A stretch of DNA of 64,000 nt, from contig JANRLT010000070.1 of assembly GCA_033762255.1 (NCBI GenBank), forward strand, positions 72,548 through 136,547, in the 5' to 3' direction. The DNA is from Pirellulales bacterium. Its GTDB lineage: Bacteria > Planctomycetota > Planctomycetia > Pirellulales > JALHPA01. The translations under genes were made by a program, and so were the position numbers. Under the pieces are notes generated by a model. That model did no database searches. It was not told the origin of the DNA and was given only the letters and a program-made list of their open reading frames with translations. Shown here in pieces: positions 1 through 7,953 of the stretch; position 1 is the first letter of the stretch, and each line of letters starts with the position of its first letter.

Positions 1-665
1 TCAATACCGCGATCAACCGCGTCGTCTATCGGCCATTACGCAAAGCCCCCAAACTGGCGGCCCTGGTCTCGGCCATCGGGGTCTCGTTCATCTTGCAAAA
101 TCTTGGCCAACTCTGGGCGGGGGCCAGTCCGCAAAATGTCACGCCGATTGTCCAGCGCAATGCCAATATCTTTGGCGAGGATGCTAGCCTTTATCTCAGC
201 CGCTCCGACCTGCTGGTGATGGTTTGCGTGGTCCCGCTGATGCTGGGTCTGTTTTTATTGGTGCGATACACAAAAATTGGCAAGGCAATGCGGGCCGTGC
301 AGCAAAATCCGGTGGCGGCGGAACTGATGGGCATCCCGGTGGAGCGGGTCATTTCGGTCACGTTTGGCATGGGAGGGGCCTTGGCCGGGGCCGCCAGCGT
401 GTTTTATGCCTTTAGTATTGGCTCCGTCAAGTTTCAAATGGGGTACCAGAACGGGTTGTATGCCTTTACAGCGGCGGTATTGGGGGGAATCGGCAGCATC
501 CCCGGGGCCGTGCTGGGGGGACTGCTCATTGGACTGGTAAAAACCTATGCCAGCGGCTACGGCAGCGAACAATGGTCCAACGCGATCATTTTCGGCATTT
601 TAATTCTAATCTTGGTTTTTAGACCAGCGGGCTTGTTGGGCCGCAACACGAGGGAAAAAGTATGA
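1..665 (+). CDS. livH: Branched-chain amino acid ABC transporter permease LivH (5' partial)
   Basis: Inner-membrane permease of the Liv (HAAT) transporter, which imports leucine, isoleucine, valine or similar solutes. The frame is open from base 3; the first visible residues (NTAINRVVYRPLR, then LAALVSAIGVSFILQN) match the N-terminal third of LivH, so the true start lies upstream of the window. Several hydrophobic segments follow, and a glycine-rich GGIGSIPGAVLGG stretch near the C-terminus is typical of the family. The stop overlaps the livM start by 4 bases, so the two are translationally coupled. Substrate cannot be told from sequence; urea or amide Liv-type systems are alternatives. No anomaly apart from truncation by the window edge. 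Confidence 0.93.
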   Translation, partial: NTAINRVVYRPLRKAPKLAALVSAIGVSFILQNLGQLWAGASPQNVTPIVQRNANIFGEDASLYLSRSDLLVMVCVVPLMLGLFLLVRYTKIGKAMRAVQQNPVAAELMGIPVERVISVTFGMGGALAGAASVFYAFSIGSVKFQMGYQNGLYAFTAAVLGGIGSIPGAVLGGLLIGLVKTYASGYGSEQWSNAIIFGILILILVFRPAGLLGRNTREKV

Positions 666-1714
666 AACCCCTCCGCCACTGGCTCCCCTGGACCTTGGGC
701 GTTTTTGCCCTCCTGCCCATACCCATTTCCGCGCTTTCATGGGATGTGTTTGGCGATACCCTGAGTCTGCTGTTTGTGTATGCCATTTTAGCGCTCGCGC
801 TGAATGTCGTCGTGGGTTACGCGGGAAATTTGCACCTGGGGATCGCGGCATTTTTTGCCATCGGGGTGTACGTGACGGCGATTCTGTGCGCGCAGTCGTA
901 TCCATTTCAAATTGGCGTGTTTCCCAGCTTGCTGGCGGCTTTGTGCGCGGCGGGACTGGTGGGGCTTATGGTGGGAGCGCCCACCCTGCGCCTCCGGGGG
1001 GATTATCTGGCGCTGGTCACGCTGGGCTTTGGCGAAGTCATCAAAGACACCCTTATGAACTGGTCGGCGATTACCAATGGCTCGCAGGGAATCTCCGGCG
1101 TGGTAACGCCCCAGTTTCCCGCTTGGCTGGCGGATTGGATTACCCAACGCGGTGGCAACCCCGACTGGGCCACCAACTACCTGTGGTTTTATTATTTTTT
1201 ACTGGCCTGCCTGGCCCTGGTGCTGTGGCTTTTGGGAAATCTCGAATCCTCCCGCCTGGGCCGCGCCTGGGTCGCCCTGCGCGAGGACGAACTCGCCGCA
1301 CAGTGCATGGGTCTTAACGTGACCCGCCTAAAATTGGCGGCTTTTGCCATTGCTTCGGCGTTGGCGGGCTTTGCCGGGGGGCTGTACGTTATGAAAATTC
1401 AAAACACGGCCAATCCCGAGTCCTATGGCTTTAACCTGTCGATTGAAATCCTTATGTGCGTCATACTCGGGGGATTGGGGAGCCGCCGAGGCGTGCTCTT
1501 GGGCGTGCTGCTGGTCAAGGGTTTTGATTTAATTCTCTTGCCAGCGCTGTCGCAACAAATTGCGGCCAATTCCGAATGGTTAAAGCCGGACAATTATAAA
1601 TTGATGATTTACGGCATGGCCCTAGTACTGATGATGCAGTTTCGCCCAGCGGGAATTTTCCCGGAGGAACGGATCGCCCATGAACTGCAGGATCCGCCCC
1701 CGGCGGCAGCCTAA
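662..1714 (+). CDS. livM: Branched-chain amino acid ABC transporter permease LivM
   Basis: Second permease subunit, 350 residues, a usual length for LivM. It has about eight to ten hydrophobic segments. The family hallmarks are visible: LALNVVVGYAGNLHLGIAAF near residues 45-64, the APTLRLRGDYLALVTLGFGE region near residues 105-124, and the ILGGLGSRRGVLLG segment near the C-terminus, which contacts the ATPase. The ATG overlaps the livH stop and no other start is as well placed. It forms the heterodimeric membrane channel with LivH and works with the ATPases encoded downstream. The gap to livG is 45 bases, consistent with one operon. Confidence 0.95.
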   Translation: MKPLRHWLPWTLGVFALLPIPISALSWDVFGDTLSLLFVYAILALALNVVVGYAGNLHLGIAAFFAIGVYVTAILCAQSYPFQIGVFPSLLAALCAAGLVGLMVGAPTLRLRGDYLALVTLGFGEVIKDTLMNWSAITNGSQGISGVVTPQFPAWLADWITQRGGNPDWATNYLWFYYFLLACLALVLWLLGNLESSRLGRAWVALREDELAAQCMGLNVTRLKLAAFAIASALAGFAGGLYVMKIQNTANPESYGFNLSIEILMCVILGGLGSRRGVLLGVLLVKGFDLILLPALSQQIAANSEWLKPDNYKLMIYGMALVLMMQFRPAGIFPEERIAHELQDPPPAAA

Positions 1715-1759
1715 CAGCCTCCTTGGCGCGGGGTTGGACAATATCTCTGGTGTGACACG

Positions 1760-3130
1760 ATGAATCCGCTATTAGAAATCAACAACTTGACGATGAAATT
1801 CGGCGGCTTGACCGCCGTGCAGGATTTTACCTGGCAAGTTCCTGCGGGAGAAATCCGTTCGCTCATCGGTCCCAACGGCGCGGGAAAGACCACCGCCTTT
1901 AACGCGATTACCGGCATCTATGAACCGACCGCCGGACAGATTCGCTTTGCCGGGCGGACGTTGGAACTATCCCGCACGGCCTGGGTCTGGTTATGGGCCG
2001 GATTTGTCGGGCTGGTCACGGCGGTGGCGGCATTTTTGCTGATGGCGGGTCCCAATGAATTATGGCGTACGGCGGTTTACAAAATCTTTCAAGAGCAGCA
2101 AGGCTTGATAGAAGATGCAAAGGAAGCCGCAGCCGCTCCCTCTCCGATGATGGATGATGCCGCGCCAGGCAATGCCGTGCCTCCCGCTCAGATACCCCTT
2201 TTGCCCTGGAGTAAAGTCCGCGCGGCAATATACGACCATTTATGGGGGACGGGATTGCGAATCGACAAGCGTTCTTCCAAGAATTTTCGGATTGTCAACC
2301 AGGAAGACGAACAACTAGGCCGGGCCAGAACCTCCGAGGATGCCGCGGAGCTCTTGGCGACGTTGAATCAGATCATGGCCAGTGGCGTGGCCGACGGTTT
2401 GGACAAGCTCCGCGAAGACTCGCGGTTTCGGTCAATTGTGGAGGACGACACAAAATTACGTGAACAAGCGGCCAAAAACCGCCAGCGGGCCTGGTGGTTG
2501 TGGGGAGGGACCGCCACGGGTTTTGTATTGGGATTTTTAGGAGCTTTCACCGTCTGGAATAATAGCCGTCGCACACCGGACATCATTGGGAGCCGCGGGT
2601 TGGCCCGCACCTTTCAAAATATCCGCCTGTTTCGCGAAATGACCGTGCTAGAAAATGTGCTGGTCGGCGGCGACCGGCATATTGGCGGGACGCTGGCGGG
2701 AATGTTTTTGCACACACCCGGCCAGCAACGACAGGAACGCGCCGCCGCCGCCACGGCACGGGAAATATTGGAATTTGTCGGCTTAGGCCACCGCGCGAAT
2801 CGACTGGCGGGTTCGCTCCCTTATGGGGACCAGCGACGGCTGGAAATCGCCCGGGCCCTGGCAACCAAACCGCAATTACTGCTGTTGGACGAACCCGGCG
2901 CTGGAATGAACCCCAGCGAGACGGCTGATTTGATAGAGCTGATCCGCCGCATTCGTCAACGCGGGGTGACAGTGCTACTGATCGAGCATCACATGAATGT
3001 GGTCATGGGTATTAGCGACCAGATCGCCGTACTCGATTATGGGCAAAAGATCGCCGCCGGGACCCCGGCCGAAATCCGCGCCAACCCCCGCGTGATCGAG
3101 GCGTACTTAGGGAAGGAAGAAGCGGGATAG
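1760..3130 (+). CDS. livG: LivG-type ABC ATPase with a two-helix membrane insertion
   Basis: ATP-binding subunit of the Liv transporter, but 456 residues instead of the usual 255 or so. The ATPase is complete: Walker A GPNGAGKTT (residues 37-45), Q-loop RTFQN (Q286), signature LPYGDQ (353-358), Walker B LLLLDEP (373-379), H-loop His410. Between residues about 71 and 273, exactly between Walker A and the Q-loop, lies an extra block: a hydrophobic segment at 75-96, a soluble stretch of about 145 residues rich in Ala, Asp, Glu and Arg, and a second hydrophobic segment at 245-266. Standard LivG continues directly from the Walker A subdomain into the sequence resembling 274-290. The reading frame is uninterrupted. 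If both segments span the membrane, the insert would sit outside the cytoplasm. Its function is unknown. Confidence 0.9.
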   Translation: MNPLLEINNLTMKFGGLTAVQDFTWQVPAGEIRSLIGPNGAGKTTAFNAITGIYEPTAGQIRFAGRTLELSRTAWVWLWAGFVGLVTAVAAFLLMAGPNELWRTAVYKIFQEQQGLIEDAKEAAAAPSPMMDDAAPGNAVPPAQIPLLPWSKVRAAIYDHLWGTGLRIDKRSSKNFRIVNQEDEQLGRARTSEDAAELLATLNQIMASGVADGLDKLREDSRFRSIVEDDTKLREQAAKNRQRAWWLWGGTATGFVLGFLGAFTVWNNSRRTPDIIGSRGLARTFQNIRLFREMTVLENVLVGGDRHIGGTLAGMFLHTPGQQRQERAAAATAREILEFVGLGHRANRLAGSLPYGDQRRLEIARALATKPQLLLLDEPGAGMNPSETADLIELIRRIRQRGVTVLLIEHHMNVVMGISDQIAVLDYGQKIAAGTPAEIRANPRVIEAYLGKEEAG

Positions 3131-3132
3131 TT

Positions 3133-3240
3133 AATTACAAATTACAAATTACAAATTACGAATTAAATACGGCCTTTCCCCTCATTCCTGACCCCTAATC
3201 ACTGTCCCCTGACCCCTCGCCCCTATCCCCTGCCCCCTAA
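3133..3240 (+). repeat. Two adjoining heptanucleotide tandem arrays between livG and livF
   Basis: The livG-livF gap is made almost entirely of 7-base units. Positions 3133-3165 hold four copies of AATTACA (the last is AATTACG) plus a partial fifth. Positions 3178-3240 hold nine consecutive heptamers in one register, seven of them CCCCTNN with variable last bases, ending three bases before the livF ATG. The units resemble heptameric STRR repeats of cyanobacteria. Whether they affect livF translation is not known. Confidence 0.85.
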
Positions 3241-3243
3241 CTC

Positions 3244-3954
3244 ATGCCATTGCTCTCGCTCACGAACGTCTCCGCTGGCTACGGCCCGATTCGAGCCTTG
3301 GCGGGGATTTCGTTGACGGTCGAGCCGGGCGAAATTGTTACGATCATTGGCGCGAATGGCGCGGGAAAAAGCAGCACTTTGCGCTGTATCTCGGGCATTA
3401 TCCGCCCCACCGCGGGGACGATCCATTTTCAAGGCCAACCCATACATGCCCAACCGGCCAATCAGATCGTCCGGTTGGGTCTCTGCCAGTCACCGGAGGG
3501 ACGGCAGATTTTTCCCCGCTTAACCGTTCGCGAAAATCTAGAGATGGGGGCATTTACCCGCGCGGATGCCCGCAATGTACAGGCTGACCTGACAAAAATG
3601 TATCAGCTATTTCCCATTTTGCGGGAACGCGCGACGCAACTGGGAGGCACGCTTTCCGGCGGTGAACAACAAATGCTAGCAATCGCGCGGGCTTTGATGG
3701 GCCGCCCGCAATTATTGCTCTTAGACGAGCCTTCGCTGGGTTTGGCCCCATTGATCGTGCACAAGATATTTGAGGTCATTCGCCAGTTAAATGCCGAAGG
3801 AATGGCCATTTTATTAGTGGAACAAAATGCGCGCCTGGCGCTGCGCATTGCCTCGCGTGGTTATGTGTTAGAGACCGGCCAAATTACCTTGTGCGGCCCC
3901 GCCAAAGAGCTGTTGCACGATGAGCGAATTCGAGAAGCGTATTTGGGGGGATAA
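3244..3954 (+). CDS. livF: Branched-chain amino acid ABC transporter ATP-binding protein LivF
   Basis: Second ATPase of the Liv system, 236 residues, the normal length. All motifs are present: Walker A GANGAGKSS, Q-loop CQSPEGRQIFPRLTVRENL (typical of LivF), signature LSGGEQQMLAIARAL, Walker B LLLLDEPSLGLAP and switch His region LLVEQNARLAL. It should pair with the LivG-type ATPase on the cytoplasmic face of LivH/LivM; unlike that partner it has no insertion. The start ATG lies directly after a CCCCTNN heptamer array, with no purine-rich ribosome-binding site visible, so translation may be coupled to livG or leaderless-like. Last gene of the operon. Confidence 0.95.
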   Translation: MPLLSLTNVSAGYGPIRALAGISLTVEPGEIVTIIGANGAGKSSTLRCISGIIRPTAGTIHFQGQPIHAQPANQIVRLGLCQSPEGRQIFPRLTVRENLEMGAFTRADARNVQADLTKMYQLFPILRERATQLGGTLSGGEQQMLAIARALMGRPQLLLLDEPSLGLAPLIVHKIFEVIRQLNAEGMAILLVEQNARLALRIASRGYVLETGQITLCGPAKELLHDERIREAYLGG

Positions 3955-4064
3955 TTTTTTTGTGGGCCGTCCTGGAAAATAGTGTTACAATCCACCACGG
4001 CGGCGGATTGATCGGGCCTGTCTTTTTGCTTTTTATTTTCATTTTTCAATCGAGGGATTTGCGC

Positions 4065-5540
4065 ATGTTAGACCTTTATAAGTTGACTCTTCGCTGTGGC
4101 AAAACCATGCTCACGTGTCTGGCACTGTCGCCCGCCAGCCTGGTTTGGAGTCAAACAGCCGCTGCTCCCGCCGCCCTCCCCGTGGGAACATCCCCCGCTC
4201 CCGCGGTAACCGCGCCCGCATCCCTTCCTTCCACCGCGGTTCCCGTGGCTGGCGTCAAAGAGGCCGCTCCCCACCCCTCGCAAGCCTTGGCGGATTATAT
4301 CGCCCGGCCCGATGAAAGTTTTTCTTGGAAAATACGGCGCAAATTTGACCTGCCAAAGGGGCGCGGCGTCGAGTTGATTATGACCTCACAAACCTGGAAA
4401 GACATCCCCTGGAAGCACCAACTCTACCTGTATATTCCGCAAACCGCCAGCACCAAGAATCACGCGTTGTTCCTGGTTGATGGTGGCGCTTGGAAGGCGG
4501 AGTACGAAGCTCCCGCCGAAAATAATGATATTTCCGTGGGGGGCCGAACAGCCCACTTACTGGAAGCGGCCAACGTGATCAAAGCTCCGCTGGTCATCCT
4601 GCGCCAGGTTCCCCAACAACCCATTTTTGATGGCAAGGTTGAGGATGAGATAATCTCTTTGACTTTTGAAAAGTACATGAAAACCGGCCAGGCCGATTGG
4701 CCCCTGTTGCTCCCCATGGTCAAAAGCGTGGTTCGTGCCATGGACACCGTGCAAAAGGTCGCCCAAGAAGAATGGCAGCAAAACATCGACAAATTTGTGG
4801 TGACCGGCGCGTCCAAGCGCGGTTGGACCACCTGGTTGACGGGCGCGGTCGAGCCACGGGCTGTCGCGATCGCCCCCATGGTGATCGATATGCTGAACCT
4901 CTCTCCCCAAATGGAACAACAGTTGGCCTATTACGGCGAATACAGCGAGCAAATCAAGGATTACACCGAAAAAAGCCTCCCCAAAATGCTCAAAACGCCC
5001 CGTGGCAGGCAGTTGCAGCAAATCATTGACCCCTTTGCTTATAAAGAAAAAATCACCCAACCAAAACTGATTATCCTGGGTACCAACGACCGTTATTGGA
5101 CCGTGGACGCGCTCAACCTTTATTATGACGAGCTAGCGGGTGAAACAAACATCTTGTACGTTCCTAACAATGGGCATGATATCCAAGATATGCCCCGTTT
5201 GATTGGAACCTTGGCCGCCTTTTATGAACAAGCCGCCGGCGGAGTCACCCTGCCCAAGCTGACGTGGAAATACAGCAATGGTGAACAAGGCCTGCAATTG
5301 CAGGTAGGCTCGGAACCATTGCCCCAAAAACTGACCCTGTGGACGGCAACCAATAAAACCCGCGATTTTCGCAATGCGCAGTTTACGCCCACCACCATCG
5401 ACAACGTTTCGGGCTTGACCACGATCAAGCTACCCCCGCCCGATGCGGGTTATAGCGTGAACTATGTCGAGGCCACCTACGACCGCCAGCCATTTCCCTG
5501 CACGCTCTCGACCACGATGCGCGTCCAGGGACAAGAGTAG
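4065..5540 (+). CDS. PhoPQ-activated pathogenicity-related (PqaA-type) secreted protein
   Basis: Predicted exported protein of 491 residues from the ATG at 4065, chosen because it follows GAGGGA and gives a signal peptide (MLDLYKLTLRC through about SLVWSQ); the frame stays open upstream to 3960. An Ala/Pro-rich linker follows, then a PhoPQ-related domain (PqaA family), seen in WKHQLYLYIPQ, the nucleophile-elbow-like VTGASKRGWTTWL, and the TNDRYWTVDALNLYYDEL and PNNGHD segments, suggesting an alpha/beta-hydrolase fold with Ser, Asp and His candidates. Family members in enterobacteria are linked to antimicrobial-peptide resistance; planctomycete copies have no established function. Monocistronic; a strong inverted repeat follows the stop. 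Confidence 0.85.
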   Translation: MLDLYKLTLRCGKTMLTCLALSPASLVWSQTAAAPAALPVGTSPAPAVTAPASLPSTAVPVAGVKEAAPHPSQALADYIARPDESFSWKIRRKFDLPKGRGVELIMTSQTWKDIPWKHQLYLYIPQTASTKNHALFLVDGGAWKAEYEAPAENNDISVGGRTAHLLEAANVIKAPLVILRQVPQQPIFDGKVEDEIISLTFEKYMKTGQADWPLLLPMVKSVVRAMDTVQKVAQEEWQQNIDKFVVTGASKRGWTTWLTGAVEPRAVAIAPMVIDMLNLSPQMEQQLAYYGEYSEQIKDYTEKSLPKMLKTPRGRQLQQIIDPFAYKEKITQPKLIILGTNDRYWTVDALNLYYDELAGETNILYVPNNGHDIQDMPRLIGTLAAFYEQAAGGVTLPKLTWKYSNGEQGLQLQVGSEPLPQKLTLWTATNKTRDFRNAQFTPTTIDNVSGLTTIKLPPPDAGYSVNYVEATYDRQPFPCTLSTTMRVQGQE

Positions 5541-5601
5541 CCTCTGAAAATTGAGCGTTTAATGTCGCGGCCTAGCGAATTCGTTATTGCTTGAATGATA
5601 A

Positions 5602-5646
5602 GGCGCTAGTCCACGGTTATTGCTGCGGCAACCGTGGGCTAGGGCC
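5602..5646. repeat. Long inverted repeat between convergent genes
   Basis: Left arm 5602-5618 and right arm 5630-5646 are complementary at 15 of 17 positions (GGCGCTAGTCCACGGTT against the reverse complement of the right arm) with an 11-base loop. It lies between the PqaA-type gene and the convergent trpF. There is no clear T-run, so it may be a REP-like element acting as a bidirectional terminator or transcript-end stabiliser. Confidence 0.7.
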
Positions 5647-5691
5647 CTGTGTCTAATGTGCGCAACCCGAGCCGTTCGCATTGACACGACA

Positions 5692-6375
5692 CTAGTGAGC
5701 GTACGCGCTTTTGGCCGCCTGGACAAATTGTCGACACAACTCCGCGTCTTTGCGGCCCGGGGTACTCTCTACGCCGCTTGCGGTGTCCACGGCATCGGGA
5801 TGAACGGTGGATATGGCTTGGGCCACGTTCCGCGGAGTCAACCCCCCCGCCAATATCAGTGGAATATTTAAGCTCTGTCGCCAACTGGACAGACTTTGCC
5901 AGTCGGCGGTTATTCCTGTCCCTCCATAAGCTTTAGGTGTGTAGGCATCGATCAGAATTCCGTCGAGTTTCACACCCAGTTGGACACATTCACCTAAAAA
6001 CGTATCAATTGTCAAAGTGGGAGGTCCTAACAGCCTGAGTGCCTTGATCAATTTAGGGGGGGAGACTTGGCGGAATAACTTAGACAAGAGGATCTGAATT
6101 TGTAAAAGACGGGCTGGAGTTTCGTCCCCATGTATTTGCCAGTAATTTAATGGCAAATCGGACGCGGCTCTTAAGTCCTGGTCTTCGGAGTTGACAAATA
6201 ACCCCACCGTATGCAGGGAAGCGGGGATATTATTTAGTAATTCCCTCGCCGAGTCAAAAGTGACATAGCGACGGCTATCGGGGTAAAAATTTAGCCCTAT
6301 GGCATCAACTTGGCTATCAATAATACCCGGTAGATCCGTCAGTTCAGTAATGCCGCAAATTTTAGTGGTAAACAT
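5692..6375 (-). CDS. trpF: Phosphoribosylanthranilate isomerase
   Basis: Cytoplasmic TIM-barrel enzyme of tryptophan biosynthesis that converts N-(5-phosphoribosyl)anthranilate to CdRP by an Amadori rearrangement. The 227-residue protein has the family motifs: TKICGI at residues 4-9 with the general-base Cys, AIGLNFYPDSRRY, WQIHGDE, an Asp at DAYTPKAYGGTG (general acid), and the phosphate-binding ILAGGLTPRNV and VDTASGVE near the C-terminus. Length is close to the usual 200-225. It stands alone with no other trp gene nearby, as is common in planctomycetes. The downstream inverted repeat at 5602-5646 may end its transcript. Confidence 0.95.
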   Translation of the reverse strand: MFTTKICGITELTDLPGIIDSQVDAIGLNFYPDSRRYVTFDSARELLNNIPASLHTVGLFVNSEDQDLRAASDLPLNYWQIHGDETPARLLQIQILLSKLFRQVSPPKLIKALRLLGPPTLTIDTFLGECVQLGVKLDGILIDAYTPKAYGGTGITADWQSLSSWRQSLNIPLILAGGLTPRNVAQAISTVHPDAVDTASGVESTPGRKDAELCRQFVQAAKSAYAH

Positions 6376-6648
6376 GATCTATTTGTATAATAAAGAGTTT
6401 CAAAAGCTATGAAGCGATGGAATTCAAGCGAAAAAAAGATGCAATTGATATTCAAAAATGCCCTCACTTTCGTTGCCCTGACGATATTTTAGATTATAAC
6501 AAATAGGTAAGGACAAGGGGTGAGTTCATTGCTGCCGCTGATCCGGCGTTGGCCCTGGCCGACGCATCTTGCGCATATTCACGGGGAGTGTGCGTGATTA
6601 ATGTTTCATTGGATGCGGTAATTTCTATTTTCTTTGAGGAGACAGCTC

Positions 6649-7470
6649 ATGAAGAAGTTTGTGTTATCAGGGCTTTTTATTAGCGCATTGGCCACGCTGG
6701 CCCAGGCCAATCCGGTCGTCATTGTCGATACCACGCCGGGTACGGCGGTCAATGATGGCACGATCAACGGCGGCGAATATGTCGGCCTGAGCCGGGGGAT
6801 CAACGCCGGTTTTGGCAATGTGATTGGCTCCCAGTCGGAATTGCATGTTGATTCCAGTTTGGCTGGTGATCTGAACTTTGGCCTGCGCCAAGGTGGCGGA
6901 AATCTCTTTAACCAAGGGGTCATCTACATTGACTCTATTCCCGGTGGGTTTACTAGCACCGCCTCGTTCACGGATGGCGCCGACCCCTTGCGTCGGGCAA
7001 TCTCCGGATTCAACGGGTTTGGCGGTTCGGGGAATACGCTGTTGCTTTTTGCTCCCGGCTTTGAGGCGGATTACGCCATTGGGATCGAAAGCGGATTTGC
7101 CGGTCTGTGGCAATTGAGTGCCGGCTCCCATACCTTTTTGTCGGCGGTCAACCTGACCCCCACCGGCAATCCCAATGCGAGCGCTTTCGAAATCAACACC
7201 ACTTTGGCGTCAATTGGCGTGCCCTTGGGTGGATCTTTTGATTACGTCATGACGTACCTCAATGCCAACGATGGTGGCGGTCCGTTCCGTTCGGACGAAT
7301 TTCACGGCGTCAAGCAAGCCACGGTTCCGGGGGGCAACATCGGCCAGGCTGCGTTGACACTAGCCCAAGGGGACTACAACACCTTTGTGAGTATTCCCGA
7401 GCCTTCCACCTGGGTTCTGCTGGGGTTGGGGAGCCTGCTAGCGGGTTGGTCCCTCAAACGCCGTGTGTAA
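6649..7470 (+). CDS. PEP-CTERM sorting domain protein
   Basis: Exported protein of 273 residues. The start is the ATG at 6649, preceded by GAGGAG at 6636-6641. A signal peptide (MKKFVLSGLFISALATLAQA) leads into a Gly/Asn-rich domain, probably beta-rich, that I do not recognise. The C-terminus has the PEP-CTERM tripartite signal: IPEPSTW, a hydrophobic segment (VLLGLGSLLAGW) and a basic end (SLKRRV). Proteins with this signal are processed by exosortase and placed at the cell surface or in exopolysaccharide; no exosortase gene is in the window. A strong Rho-independent terminator follows at 7642-7688. Function of the mature domain is unknown. Confidence 0.85.
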   Translation: MKKFVLSGLFISALATLAQANPVVIVDTTPGTAVNDGTINGGEYVGLSRGINAGFGNVIGSQSELHVDSSLAGDLNFGLRQGGGNLFNQGVIYIDSIPGGFTSTASFTDGADPLRRAISGFNGFGGSGNTLLLFAPGFEADYAIGIESGFAGLWQLSAGSHTFLSAVNLTPTGNPNASAFEINTTLASIGVPLGGSFDYVMTYLNANDGGGPFRSDEFHGVKQATVPGGNIGQAALTLAQGDYNTFVSIPEPSTWVLLGLGSLLAGWSLKRRV

Positions 7471-7953
7471 ATCATGGGTTGGAAAGGGATACCTGTTGCC
7501 AATCACGTCCGCTAGGATTTTTCTCCGCTCAATATAACAAATAGTTTCGCGAAACCACCGCATCCCTTTGCGGTAAGCCGCAAACGATTCCTGCAATATC
7601 TATCTGCATTTTTGCGAATTTATTACGGCAGGAACTTGCAAACAAAAGCACTTGGGCAATAAACCCCCAAGTGCTTTTGTATTTTTATTGTAATGAGCGG
7701 GAATAAAAACATTATTCTAACATTCTTATTACAATAAATTGTTGGGGGACAGATTTTCGGCTATTTCGCACTCCCTTTGCTTATCTTGATGGGGGGACTG
7801 ACGGAAGTAAAAGGCCGTGAAGAATCATTCAGGAAAAAAATAGCCTTTGCGTGCCTAGAGGGGGTGAGTGGATTTTAAACGCTATTTCTGGCGCTGAGTG
7901 ATTTGGGGGGGACATCGGGACATGTGGGGGGCGTTTTCTTAGGATAGACAACC
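7471..7953. other. Intergenic region with one terminator
   Basis: Gap of 483 bases between the PEP-CTERM gene and the amylase-family gene. Apart from the terminator at 7642-7688 I see no coding frame. The A+T-rich part after 7680 probably contains the promoter of the downstream gene, but no clear -35/-10 pair could be assigned. Confidence 0.5.
7642..7688 (+). terminator. Rho-independent terminator of the PEP-CTERM gene
   Basis: Perfect 15-bp inverted repeat: 7642-7656 (ACAAAAGCACTTGGG) pairs with 7666-7680, with a 9-base loop, followed by a T-rich tract (ATTTTTATT). The A-run at the left and T-run at the right mean it could also work from the minus strand. Confidence 0.85.

Noticed and set aside
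1760-3130. Two separate genes fused by an assembly error in livG
   Set aside because: The frame is intact throughout and the ATPase motifs before and after the insert belong to one LivG; read evidence is still needed, as stated in the finding.
3133-3240. CRISPR array
   Set aside because: Units are 7 bases without spacers and no cas gene is present, so these are tandem heptamers.
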